64,000 nucleotides of DNA, from contig CAWARM010000011.1 in the NCBI GenBank assembly GCA_963784425.1, forward strand, positions 124,001 through 188,000, written 5' to 3'. A program made the translations under genes and the position numbers. The stretch's first letter is position 1. Each line of letters starts with the position of its first letter. This stretch comes from SHZL01 sp963784425 (lineage in GTDB: Bacteria; Pseudomonadota; Gammaproteobacteria; Xanthomonadales; SZUA-36). Of the stretch, positions 34,599 through 43,660 are shown piece after piece. The notes beneath the pieces are model-generated. The model ran no database searches, was not told the DNA's origin, and was given only the letters and a program-made list of their open reading frames with translations.

Positions 34599-36694
34599 GT
34601 CTCAAACCGGACCTGCTGCTGGCTCTCTTTCTGCCGGCGCTGATGCCGTGTTCTGCCATCGCAGCGGCACAACAATCGGCCGCCACGGAGCAGGATGAAG
34701 TAGTTGAGCTGGAGAGTTTCGTGGTTACCGCTACCCGGCGCAAAGCGCGGGTACTGGATGTCGCCGAAGCAGTCACGCTGGTACAAGCTACGCGCATCAC
34801 CCGCGAAGCACCGCGGGTGCTGGCGGAATTGCTGCGCGGCCAGGCAGGCACATTCTTCCAGGAAACCACGCCGGGCCAGGGCATTCCCATCATACGCGGC
34901 CTGAAAGGGTCTGAGGTTCTGCACCTGGTAGATGGCATGCGGCTGAACAATGCGTTCTTCCGGAACGCGCCCAATCAGTACGTGGCCCTGGTCGACAGTT
35001 ACGCAGTCGATCACATCGAGGTCATTCGCGGTGCGGCCCCCTCCCTGCATGGCGCGGACGCCATGGGCGGGGTCGTGCAAATTCTTACCCGTGAGCCCGA
35101 ATTCTCCGGGCCCGCCTGGCAAGGGGAAGGCCGGTTCTACGCCACCTGGGACAGCGTGGACTCTTCCCTCATCGGGCACGCTAATGGTGCTGTCGGCAGG
35201 GCGCGCAGCGCCCTTTCAGGCGGTGTGACCTGGGAAGATTATGGCGATCGCACCACGGGCGGCGGCACGGTAGTTGCCCCCACTGCTTTCAAAGCGCGTG
35301 CAGGCGATGTGAAGTGGAGCCAGGAGGTGTCCGATTCGGCCGAGTTCATGCTGTCCGCGCAAATCCTGGAACAACCCTCGACGCCGCGCATTGATGAACT
35401 GGTGCCAGGCTATGGCGAAGAAGACCCAAGCTCATTGATCTACGAATTCAAACCCAATCGTCGTTCCTTTTTGCATGCGCGCTATCGACAGAACAGTACC
35501 TCCCCATGGTTTGAACGCATGGAGATTCACGTGGCGCGGCAAGTCATGGTGGATGACCGCCTGAGCCAGGAATTTGGTTCGACTGAACAAGTGGATGAGT
35601 CCAACCAGAGCACGCTGGACGGAGTGACCGTGCAGTTCAATACACCCTGGGGATCGGTGGGTGGTGGCGCGAATGAATTGGTGTGGGGAATCGAGTATTA
35701 CACCGACACAATCGACAGCAGCAGGGTGCGCACGAACACCGATACCGGTGAAAGCGCGCAGTCCCAGGGCCGTTATCCAGATGACTCCAGCATGGACAGT
35801 CTTGCGCTGTATGCCGCCAACCGCTGGCAATGGGGTCGGTTGGCCTTTGAAGCCGGCCTGCGGTACAGCATGTTCGATATCTCCATGCCGGCACAAGGCG
35901 CTTCACCAGCGGTGCGACTGGAACCCAATGACCTAACGGGAGATGTCCATGCCGCCTGGGAACTGCAGCCCGGACTGCGATTGGTGAGCAACATAGGGCG
36001 TGGATTTCGTCCGCCGAATATATTCGACCTCGGCAGCCTGGGCCCGCGTCCGGGAAACCGCTACAACCAGCCGAACCCGGACCTGCAGCCCGAATCGGTA
36101 CTCAGTTACGATCTCGGTTTGAAATCAGTGGGCAGCAGTTGGGAAGCCGAATTTTTCCTGTTCTACTCGGACTACCGGGACAAGATCACTTCGGTGTTTA
36201 CCGGCGAAACCACGCCCGAAGGCCGTCTCATCGTGCAAAGCCAGAACCTCAACAAGGCCACCTTGTATGGCTTTGAATCCGGTCTCAATTGGCATTTTGC
36301 CAACGGCGTCGATGCGTATGCCGCGCTGAACTATACGCACGGCGAAGAAAAGGACGTGGTGGCAGGGACGGTACCTGCTGATCGTGTACCCCCGCTGAAC
36401 GGGCGGCTGGGATTTATCTACGAACCGGGACTGAACCTGCGCCTGCAACCCTGGGTAGATTTTGCTGCAGCACAACACCGGCTCAGCCCGCGCGATGCCG
36501 CGGACCCGCGGATTGCGCCCGGTGGCACGCCCGCTTATGCCGCATTGAATTTTCTGTTCAGCTGGCAGGCAACACCCGGCGTGGAGTTGGGCTTGCGCCT
36601 GGAAAACCTGGCGGATACCAACTACCGCGAGCACGGCTCGGGCATTGATGCGCCCGGGCGCAACTTTGGCGTGTGGTTAAATGCACTTTTTTAA
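34595..36694 (+). CDS. TonB-dependent outer-membrane receptor
   Basis: 699 residues from the GTG that overlaps the amidohydrolase stop. Signal peptide (LLLALFLPALMPCSAIAA), TonB-box-like VVELESFVVTATRR, plug domain with PGQGIPIIRGLKGSEVLHLVDGMRLN and HIEVIRGAAPSLHGADAMGG, then a barrel ending in the beta-signal FGVWLNALF. The plug loop with GLKGSEVLHLVDG is like that of heme/vitamin-type receptors, but no heme motif is evident. Coupling to an exported amidohydrolase and a dehydratase implies a carbon/nitrogen substrate rather than iron. Confidence 0.87.
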   Translation: MSLKPDLLLALFLPALMPCSAIAAAQQSAATEQDEVVELESFVVTATRRKARVLDVAEAVTLVQATRITREAPRVLAELLRGQAGTFFQETTPGQGIPIIRGLKGSEVLHLVDGMRLNNAFFRNAPNQYVALVDSYAVDHIEVIRGAAPSLHGADAMGGVVQILTREPEFSGPAWQGEGRFYATWDSVDSSLIGHANGAVGRARSALSGGVTWEDYGDRTTGGGTVVAPTAFKARAGDVKWSQEVSDSAEFMLSAQILEQPSTPRIDELVPGYGEEDPSSLIYEFKPNRRSFLHARYRQNSTSPWFERMEIHVARQVMVDDRLSQEFGSTEQVDESNQSTLDGVTVQFNTPWGSVGGGANELVWGIEYYTDTIDSSRVRTNTDTGESAQSQGRYPDDSSMDSLALYAANRWQWGRLAFEAGLRYSMFDISMPAQGASPAVRLEPNDLTGDVHAAWELQPGLRLVSNIGRGFRPPNIFDLGSLGPRPGNRYNQPNPDLQPESVLSYDLGLKSVGSSWEAEFFLFYSDYRDKITSVFTGETTPEGRLIVQSQNLNKATLYGFESGLNWHFANGVDAYAALNYTHGEEKDVVAGTVPADRVPPLNGRLGFIYEPGLNLRLQPWVDFAAAQHRLSPRDAADPRIAPGGTPAYAALNFLFSWQATPGVELGLRLENLADTNYREHGSGIDAPGRNFGVWLNALF

Positions 36695-36751
36695 CACCTT
36701 GAACGAAATTGCGGAAAGGATGACCGCGGCGGAGCATCGATGCCACGGTGC

Positions 36752-38929
36752 TTATTCTCTTGGCAGTTCCACGAGCTCAATGGTCAGGGAGAAAAAGGTC
36801 ATGGCCAGAGAGCGGACTTCACCCCCCAGACCTGGTGGATGAATGGTGTCAAAAATCAGCGTGACGGTATTCGCGTCTGCTTGAAGGGCATCGCCAGGCA
36901 CCAGGTAGGCGATCTGCTGCAGTCCTTCACGGGCTTCCTGGCGAGCTATAAATTGTCCATTAAACTCCAGGCTCACTGCTTGGCCACGGATGAACCCGGG
37001 CGTGTAAACCTGGAAATTGAGTTGGTAGAACGACCCTGGCTCAACCGCCGGATCAAGGTGCAGGAACAGTTGGGCACGTTTCTCAGTGGCCCAGCGCTTG
37101 CTGACACCGGACTCTTCGTGCTCAACAGCCCCCCAACCATCACCAAATGCAGCAGGGTCATCCAGCTCGGAAAAACTGAGCCCGCCTGAAACCACTCTGC
37201 GGTGACTCTGGCCTTCAGGCTGCCAGGAAGACCAATCGCTTAGTGGTCCCTTCACCGCATAAAACGTCAGGTCAGGAATATAGCCCAACTCCCAAAAACG
37301 GTGCTCCCAGGTATAGGACATAAATCGCCTAACCCGCGCGTGTGGGGTCTGGCCAGCCAACAGGTTTTCGCCCGTGGCCCATTCACATGCCTGCAGGGAA
37401 TTACAAATCGTTGCCGGGATATCGGTCAGCTGAGCAGGCTTGGGATCGCTGCGGAATTTCTGGTTGGCGCCAATAGCCTTGATCATCAGCAATGGATTGG
37501 CGCTGCCTACCAACCGGGCCGCATTGGCAGGCGCCATACCGGATGCTGCCAGCCGCAGACTGGCCATGTCTGCCGCAGCAGTCGATGCAGACGAGCCATG
37601 GTCTCCGAGCAGGATAATCAGTGAATTATTGTACACATCAAGCTGGTTTAATTTGTCCATCAGGGAAGAAAACTGTCGTAACCCGCAAGTGGCTTGTGCC
37701 AATGCACTCTCGCGATTGAACTCAACGGGTTCTCTTATTGCTTCACAGTCCGCATTCAGTGCGTAGGGCGGGTGAGTGTTCATCAAGTGCAGAAAGTCCG
37801 CACGTGGAGCAATGCTGCTCACACTGGCCTGTTGAGTAAACAGATCAAGGAGCCGCGAATCGTTCCAGGCCACGCGGGCATCACCGCTGAGCTGACCAGC
37901 TGCAAACAAAGGCCCCAATCGAAAATGTCCCTCGTTCAGGACGAAATTCTTCAGAAATTCCGGAGCAGATCGCATAAGGCTGATGTCAAGAAGAAAAAGA
38001 ACCTCCCCCAAGTTGCTCTGAAACTGGGTTTGTAGCAGTGCATCTCGTGTGATGCATGCGGTGTCTCTGGGGCAAAGGCGCCGGACGGGGTTGAGCAGAA
38101 CTGTCTGATAGCCCTGTGTTGCCAGGGAGCTTAAGAACGAAGAGGATTTGACCGCGGACTCAAAATAGGCTGACATGGTTTGTGCCGGGTCATACATCAC
38201 TCCGGAGTGAATTGCGGGCAAAGACATGAAGGTAGAAGGTGCTGCACTCAGCGTGTCAGGAAAATAGATAAAACCATCAAGTGATTCGGCTAACACCGGA
38301 TCGTGCGCAAGAACCTCCTCAAAAAAATCAGATTGAAAGGTATCCATCAACACGATCAGCAGGTTCTGCCGGGTTGACAGGGTGAAAAGTTCTTTCGCCG
38401 TCGCCGTGTGCTCCCATTCTTCTGTTTGCGGTTTTTGCGAGGTAACCGTACGCGCGATCCAGAACGAATTGAACAGAAACAGTCCGGAAAGAAACAGAAG
38501 TGCCGCTGTTTCCAGTTGTTGGCGGGCCGCCATCAAACCGCAAAAAATTACGGCCAGCAGCACCAGTTCCAAAACAAGATGCAGAAAGTCAGGCTGCAGG
38601 TAGATCAGACTACCGTCAAGCTCCGGGTAGGCACGTCTGAAAAAACTGTCCACAAGCCAGTAGGTCAGGGCAAGCGCTATCAGAAGCGCGCTTGCACCTT
38701 CGCGCATGCGAATGAAGCAAATGAATACCAGGGGAACCATGAGCAGCAAGGAACTTACACCCAGGATGATCAGTATCAGCGCCACTTCAGACATGCTACT
38801 GCTGTGTTCCACCTCGCTGGCCTGGTAAATGCTTAGCGGAACCCGAACAAACAGAAAAAGGTGAATGAAGGAAAGTGTTGCGAGTACCGTCCAGAACCAT
38901 CGTTTCAAGCTGATGATTGAACGACTCAT
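36752..38929 (-). CDS. Membrane sulfatase / phosphoethanolamine-transferase superfamily protein
   Basis: 725 residues: five N-terminal membrane helices (residues ~10-170), then an alkaline-phosphatase-superfamily domain. Landmarks are LLIVLMDTFQSDFF (first metal Asp), PSTFMSLPAIHSG with the probable nucleophilic Thr, MNTHPPYAL (His) and IILLGDHGSSAS (metal Asp-His). The C-terminal ~170 residues look like an added beta-rich domain. The layout is that of LtaS, OpgB and EptA-like periplasmic transferases that move a phospho-group from a lipid to a glycan. No lipoteichoic acid is expected in this organism, so a phosphoglycerol or phosphoethanolamine decoration of a surface glycan is more likely. 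Start overlaps the methyltransferase stop (ATGA). Confidence 0.8.
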   Translation of the reverse strand: MSRSIISLKRWFWTVLATLSFIHLFLFVRVPLSIYQASEVEHSSSMSEVALILIILGVSSLLLMVPLVFICFIRMREGASALLIALALTYWLVDSFFRRAYPELDGSLIYLQPDFLHLVLELVLLAVIFCGLMAARQQLETAALLFLSGLFLFNSFWIARTVTSQKPQTEEWEHTATAKELFTLSTRQNLLIVLMDTFQSDFFEEVLAHDPVLAESLDGFIYFPDTLSAAPSTFMSLPAIHSGVMYDPAQTMSAYFESAVKSSSFLSSLATQGYQTVLLNPVRRLCPRDTACITRDALLQTQFQSNLGEVLFLLDISLMRSAPEFLKNFVLNEGHFRLGPLFAAGQLSGDARVAWNDSRLLDLFTQQASVSSIAPRADFLHLMNTHPPYALNADCEAIREPVEFNRESALAQATCGLRQFSSLMDKLNQLDVYNNSLIILLGDHGSSASTAAADMASLRLAASGMAPANAARLVGSANPLLMIKAIGANQKFRSDPKPAQLTDIPATICNSLQACEWATGENLLAGQTPHARVRRFMSYTWEHRFWELGYIPDLTFYAVKGPLSDWSSWQPEGQSHRRVVSGGLSFSELDDPAAFGDGWGAVEHEESGVSKRWATEKRAQLFLHLDPAVEPGSFYQLNFQVYTPGFIRGQAVSLEFNGQFIARQEAREGLQQIAYLVPGDALQADANTVTLIFDTIHPPGLGGEVRSLAMTFFSLTIELVELPRE

Positions 38930-40347
38930 CCTGTCGTATGCTTCGAGCGGCAGTAATAGAGCATTCTGAGCCCGGAACTCAGACTCAGCTTCTCGAGTAC
39001 CTCATACTGCCGTGACAGACTGAATTCGAAATTCTCCAGGCAGTAGTCGTGATACTCATCAATCCGGTTGCGCAGCAATTGCTGCACTTTTTCGTCGTCC
39101 CGGTGCACAAACTCAATGACCAGGTCTCCACCCAGGTCAGCCAGCCAGTCAATCACCGAATCCAGCGGCACATTGGCGCCAATGACCAGATGGTGAACCA
39201 GGGCCAGGCACAAAACCAAGCCGGGTCGGCCGCGGGCGGCAAGATCGCTGCGCTCCCGCAAGTTCCAGCCCCAATTGGGCGAAGGGTCTGCCAGGTTTTG
39301 CACCAAAGGAAGAATATGCCCTTTTTGCAAGGCGTTGGTGTTTCGGAACAGGCGGTCCACCGCAAGGTGGTCTGCGTCTATGGCCAGCACCAGAGGGCAA
39401 TACTCTGCAACAGCAATGGAAAAGCGGCCCGTGTTACACCCCATGTCCCAGGCAATCTGAGCGCCGCTATTGCGGGCCGCAGCTGCTACGAATGCCAGCT
39501 TGGCCGATTGGTCGGCACCACTGTAGTTATGGAATTCTTCGTAGTCGCCCCACTCCGACCTGGCACCCGTCCATTGCAGGTGAAGCAGCAGTTTCAGTAA
39601 TTTACGCACATTGGCCAGCACCAACTCACGACCAAACCCTGCAGCACCCAATTCCGACCGCAGATTCCGCCTGGAATCACCGTATTTCTGGTCCAGCAGG
39701 GCCTGCAACCAGACGTGACTGGCAACACCAGGGCGCAATCGATCGCGTATGCCAAACAAACGGGCTGCCACCTGCAGGTCTATGCCACCAATACATGAGC
39801 GCATAAACGGCTGAAAGTGCAGACCCTTATAGGCCTGCAACATCAGTGGAAACAGGTTCATTTCGCAAAACTGGCGGTAACCACTCCATGGCTCACCATC
39901 GCGCAATGGCTCGAACGAGACCACGTCAATAAACACCGGCTTGCCACGCACAAACTGAACGTTGTACGGACTTGCATCCTTCATGCTCCAGCCTTCATCC
40001 AGTGCAGCTTCGAGCAATTGCAGCTGCAGGATCGCTGCATCACGCAACATGGTGAAGGTCCATTCATATGGGTAGGAGATGAACGGCACCCGCTGGTGTT
40101 CAACAAATCCGGCCCAGGCAGGTACGGACTGCGGCCAATCCTGTGGCGCAAGTTCATGCGTGGCGATGATGCTTCCAGCCGCGGAAAATGTCCGATAAAA
40201 AATGGTTTCGCGCAGTGATCTGAAATGATCCAGCGCTTTTTTACTCAGCCCCCGAAATACCTGGCCGCCAAGAAGATAGACGCGGCCTTCACGATCACGA
40301 AAAGACCCATGATCTGCCTGCGCCGTGGCTGGAGGGGCTGCGCTCAA
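38926..40347 (-). CDS. NoeA-like SAM-dependent methyltransferase
   Basis: 473 residues. The C-terminal half carries a class I methyltransferase fold: IAWDMGCNTGRFSIAVAEY (SAM-binding loop), VLAIDADHLAVDRL (acidic end of strand 2) and LVLCLALVHHLVIG. The N-terminal half contains WSMKDASPYNVQFVRGK and PVFIDVVSF, a layout reminiscent of the catalytic and metal loops of kinase-fold phosphotransferases (D....N and ID). Homologues include the nodulation protein NoeA and methyltransferases in polysaccharide clusters. It overlaps both neighbours by four bases (ATGA), forming a tight operon with the small membrane protein and the sulfatase-like gene. Likely methylates a glycan or lipid-linked sugar. 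Confidence 0.82.
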   Translation of the reverse strand: MSAAPPATAQADHGSFRDREGRVYLLGGQVFRGLSKKALDHFRSLRETIFYRTFSAAGSIIATHELAPQDWPQSVPAWAGFVEHQRVPFISYPYEWTFTMLRDAAILQLQLLEAALDEGWSMKDASPYNVQFVRGKPVFIDVVSFEPLRDGEPWSGYRQFCEMNLFPLMLQAYKGLHFQPFMRSCIGGIDLQVAARLFGIRDRLRPGVASHVWLQALLDQKYGDSRRNLRSELGAAGFGRELVLANVRKLLKLLLHLQWTGARSEWGDYEEFHNYSGADQSAKLAFVAAAARNSGAQIAWDMGCNTGRFSIAVAEYCPLVLAIDADHLAVDRLFRNTNALQKGHILPLVQNLADPSPNWGWNLRERSDLAARGRPGLVLCLALVHHLVIGANVPLDSVIDWLADLGGDLVIEFVHRDDEKVQQLLRNRIDEYHDYCLENFEFSLSRQYEVLEKLSLSSGLRMLYYCRSKHTTG

Positions 40348-40547
40348 TCACTGTCCTGCTGCTTATTCCCGAAACCCAGTGCTCGCTTCAAACGATACCA
40401 GTATAGTTTAGCTACGACCCCTACCGCTGCGGCCCCACCCAGCAAGACCTGCAGCAACATGCTCCCGCTGCCTGGGTCGAGGTAGGCCCAGGCGCTGGGT
40501 GAGAGGACGATACCGGCCAATAGAAAAAGATTTTGGTAATTCTTCAT
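40344..40547 (-). CDS. Small membrane protein with YLDPGSGS motif
   Basis: 67 residues: a signal-like first segment (LFLLAGIVLSPSAWA), the invariant-looking YLDPGSGSMLLQ, a second membrane helix (VLLGGAAAVGVVAKLYWY) and a basic tail. Proteins of this type recur beside NoeA-like methyltransferases and sulfatase-like proteins; their function is unknown. Translationally coupled to the methyltransferase (ATGA overlap). Confidence 0.8.
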   Translation of the reverse strand: MKNYQNLFLLAGIVLSPSAWAYLDPGSGSMLLQVLLGGAAAVGVVAKLYWYRLKRALGFGNKQQDSD

Positions 40548-40743
40548 GTGGGTATTGTTTCAGAAAAATGACAATGTGACATGATTACGGTTCAGGCTGA
40601 GAATTGGAAGTCAAATATGGCAATTGTACAAAACATGGACTCAGTGCACGTCGGCGAACGCAGCCACACCACCGGTAAACTTGGTAAAATGTTGTATTTT
40701 CTCCGAAATGCAGTTAATCCCATTACAGCGCGGGTTGAAGTCC

Positions 40744-41664
40744 ATGGAAAATAAGCCTCGTTTGGCCGTGCTGATTCCCTGTCATAACGAAGCGGCAACT
40801 GTAGCAAGTGTCATTTCCGGCTTTCGCCTCGCCTTGCCGGATGCTGAGATTCACGTGTGCGACAACAATTCCACGGACGACACTGCCAAAATCGCGCGGG
40901 AAGCACATGCCGTGGTCTGGAGTGAGGTCCATCCGGGGAAAGGCAGCGTGATACGCCGCCTGTTTGCCGAGATCGAGGCAGACATCTACATCATGGTTGA
41001 TGGCGATGCGACCTATGATGCGGCCAGCGCACCTGCCATGGTTGAGTTGTTGCAAATACACCACCTGGACATGGTGGTGGCACGCCGCGTCAGTACGCAA
41101 CAGGAAGCATACCGATCCGGGCACCGCAGTGGCAATCGCATCCTGACCGCCACAGTGGGCTATATTTTCGGCCGGCAGCTGACGGATATCCTGTCTGGTT
41201 TCCGGACTTTCTCCCGGCGCTTTGTCAAATCGTTTCCGGCGACGTCGCACGGGTTTGAGATTGAGACAGAACTCACGGTGCATGCCTTGCAAATGCGCCT
41301 GCCCATTGCCGAGATCGACAGCCCTTATTTTGCACGCCCTGAAGGCTCCGTTAGCAAGCTGAACACCTGGCCGGATGGTTTCCGGATCCTGGGTAAGATA
41401 CTTCGTTTGTTTTCGCTGGAAAAACCCTTGCAGTTCTTTTCCATCATCGCATCGGCTTGTTTTTTGGTGGCCAGCCTGCTGTTCATTCCAGTATTGTTTG
41501 AGTACATCGAAACCGGTCTTGTACCGAAATTCCCCAGCCTGATTGTCGCAGTCGGGGGTTATTTGCTTGCGGTATTGTGGCTGGTGGTCGGGATCATTTT
41601 GCGCACCACATCGGCCGGACGATTGGAAGCCAAGCGATTTGCCTACCTCAGCGTAAAACCATAA
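40744..41664 (+). CDS. Family 2 glycosyltransferase with C-terminal membrane helices
   Basis: About 306 residues from the ATG at 40744 (GGTTGAAG upstream); in-frame ATGs at 40708 and 40624 add residues unlike the family. The GT-A fold is clear: LAVLIPCHNEAATVASVI, EIHVCDNNSTDDT and IMVDGDATYD (metal-binding D-x-D), then LTDILSGFRTFSRRF. Two membrane helices close the protein, as in dolichol-/undecaprenyl-phosphate mannose synthase-like and GtrB-like enzymes. It should load a sugar onto undecaprenyl phosphate, and the adjacent GtrA-type gene provides the matching flippase candidate. Divergent from the small membrane-protein operon. Confidence 0.87.
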   Translation: MENKPRLAVLIPCHNEAATVASVISGFRLALPDAEIHVCDNNSTDDTAKIAREAHAVVWSEVHPGKGSVIRRLFAEIEADIYIMVDGDATYDAASAPAMVELLQIHHLDMVVARRVSTQQEAYRSGHRSGNRILTATVGYIFGRQLTDILSGFRTFSRRFVKSFPATSHGFEIETELTVHALQMRLPIAEIDSPYFARPEGSVSKLNTWPDGFRILGKILRLFSLEKPLQFFSIIASACFLVASLLFIPVLFEYIETGLVPKFPSLIVAVGGYLLAVLWLVVGIILRTTSAGRLEAKRFAYLSVKP

Positions 41665-41671
41665 GGCCCAC

Positions 41672-42073
41672 ATGATTCTGCCCCGGCAATTTCTGCGCTT
41701 TGCTTTGATCGGCGGTGCTGGATTTTGCGTGGATACGGGCGTGCTTTACCTGCTGCATGAAGCAGGACTCAGCCTTTATATCGCCCGATTATTTTCGTTC
41801 ATGGCAGCAGCAAGTTTTACCTGGCTTGGCAATCGCCACTACACCTTCAATTCAGGGCGTGAAGGCAGGCGCAGCGTTTCCGCAGAATGGTTCCGCTATG
41901 TGCTGGCCATGGCTGCAGGTGGATTGAGTAATTACGGGGTTTTTGCCACCCTGATCGCACTATACTCCGGATTTCAGCAGCGTCCCTGGATGGCAGTTGC
42001 GGCCGGGACAGCGGTAGGTATGTCGTTAAACTTTGTCCTGGCGCAGCGAGTCCTTGATCGCCCGTCTCATTGA
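41672..42073 (+). CDS. GtrA family membrane protein
   Basis: 133 residues with four membrane helices and GtrA signatures: QFLRFALIGGAGFCVDTGVLYLL, SFTWLGNRHYTFNS and the C-terminal helix ending LNFVLAQRVLDR. GtrA proteins are proposed to flip undecaprenyl-phosphate-linked sugars made by the neighbouring GT2 enzyme. It follows that gene by seven bases and its stop overlaps the 3' end of the convergent GT-C-like gene by seven bases. Confidence 0.88.
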   Translation: MILPRQFLRFALIGGAGFCVDTGVLYLLHEAGLSLYIARLFSFMAAASFTWLGNRHYTFNSGREGRRSVSAEWFRYVLAMAAGGLSNYGVFATLIALYSGFQQRPWMAVAAGTAVGMSLNFVLAQRVLDRPSH

Positions 42074-43653
42074 ATTGCCGCAATCCCGCTTCGACTCAGG
42101 GCGCACACCACTATTTCCATTTTGTCCTGCAGGGATTGCTGCATGAAAAGGGGTTTGCAGGCTCTTGGATAATCGAGGACCAGGCCCATGCGGGCCAGGT
42201 CAGCCTCGAGGAATTCAGCATTCAAACCCTTGACTGAATTGAGCAGGAAAACAGGGCCAATGTGGGTGCGAACGCGCTGCTCGGCTTCGATTCGCAAGCG
42301 GTCAACCGGCTTTTCCTGGTTCATGAAATTGGCGCGCGTCCTGATCAAGGGTATTTGATCATCAAGCCACAGAGCCACAAAGCCAAGGGGTTCAGAGCTG
42401 TTGATCAGCACCATCGCATCCGCAGGCAGTGTTTGCACGATGCTGGGGCTGTCTGATTGCAGTTCAGGGATGGCGACTGGCCTTTGAAAATCGACGAACC
42501 ATTGACTGCACAGCAAGAGCAGCATGCCGGTCACTTGCACGCGACGGCTACGGGTAAAGCTGACAAGTGCAGCAAACAGCATCAGTGGCGTGAGCATTTC
42601 CAGCACCGCCAGGTAGCGGTAAATCGCAAACATCATCAGCCAGAGTGCGTAGCTCAGCAATACGAATACCAGCACCAGGCGCAGAGCAGGCGTTTCACGT
42701 GTCAGGCGCCGCCAGAAAAACGTTGGCAGAAGCAGCAGCAACGGGTAGAGGATCACAACCCGCACATCGCGAAATGGCAGCTCCCAGACACGGAGGGGAT
42801 CAATCAGCCAAACAAACGGATAAGCCAGCCAGTCCGTCAGAGAAATTGGCATGAACCGCAGGTCGCGGAAATTTTCTGCAGCAATCAGAGGGGAGTGGAA
42901 AAATCCGTTGAAAAATGGAAAGAACGGGTTCTGATAATGGGCATACAAGTAACCAAACCAGGCTCCGCCAAGTAGCAGGAATCCCAGCACAAACCCGCCA
43001 GCCCAGGTAAGGCACAACCGCCAGCGCCCGTCGGCAGCATATGCCAGCAGCAGCGCCGCACCCAGGCCGATCGCATACAGGGCAAAAACCAGTTTCAGGG
43101 CCGTTGCCATGCCAAGCAAGGCGCCGCTTACCGCGACCCGTACTGCGGCCTGGTTTGGCGTTTCACAGTGCGCGCTTTGCAGGATCAACCATAAGCCGCC
43201 GAGTACGAACATGCTCAGCACGGTATCACCGTGGGTAGAGCCCAACCCGCTGAGAAATACCGGCCCACCCATGCCCAGCAGAGCTATCGTAAGGAGCATC
43301 CAGGCAGGCAAGCGTTTGCTGCCCAGCATTTGTTTCAGCACCAGGTACAGCAAAAGCAGTTGACTGCCCTGCACAGCACCGGTGACAAAAACCAGCACTC
43401 CGGTCGGTAAGTAACGGAATGCGAGGTAGTGAGGCATATGAAATAGTGGATTGAAATAGCTCTGCATCTGCGCCGGCGCCACATCAATGGCCACCCGTCC
43501 AGACAACCACGCGTGCGGGTCGTACAGGTGGTAGTTGAGCATGTCCCACTCAGGCTGGAACCCGAAATAGAGCGCGCAAAGCCCACCCAGTAGCGAACCA
43601 GCCAGCAGAATTGTCCAGGGGCGCGGCCCGGCGAAGGCGCGAAAATCGTTCAC
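42067..43653 (-). CDS. Polytopic GT-C-like glycosyltransferase (family uncertain)
   Basis: About 528 residues from a GTG at 43653, eight bases after the tadA stop; the frame is open to 43758 but that part overlaps tadA. About ten to twelve hydrophobic segments are present. The first periplasmic loop holds FQPEWDMLNYHLYDPHAWL, with an acidic residue and an N-Y-H motif as in lipid-phosphosugar-dependent GT-C transferases. The C-terminal ~130 residues are soluble (ADAMVLINSSEPLGFVALW). Together with GT2 and GtrA nearby it could be the transferase that uses the flipped sugar lipid. Function is inferred from topology and context. Confidence 0.7.
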   Translation of the reverse strand: MNDFRAFAGPRPWTILLAGSLLGGLCALYFGFQPEWDMLNYHLYDPHAWLSGRVAIDVAPAQMQSYFNPLFHMPHYLAFRYLPTGVLVFVTGAVQGSQLLLLYLVLKQMLGSKRLPAWMLLTIALLGMGGPVFLSGLGSTHGDTVLSMFVLGGLWLILQSAHCETPNQAAVRVAVSGALLGMATALKLVFALYAIGLGAALLLAYAADGRWRLCLTWAGGFVLGFLLLGGAWFGYLYAHYQNPFFPFFNGFFHSPLIAAENFRDLRFMPISLTDWLAYPFVWLIDPLRVWELPFRDVRVVILYPLLLLLPTFFWRRLTRETPALRLVLVFVLLSYALWLMMFAIYRYLAVLEMLTPLMLFAALVSFTRSRRVQVTGMLLLLCSQWFVDFQRPVAIPELQSDSPSIVQTLPADAMVLINSSEPLGFVALWLDDQIPLIRTRANFMNQEKPVDRLRIEAEQRVRTHIGPVFLLNSVKGLNAEFLEADLARMGLVLDYPRACKPLFMQQSLQDKMEIVVCALSRSGIAAIQ

Positions 43654-43660
43654 TGCGGCT

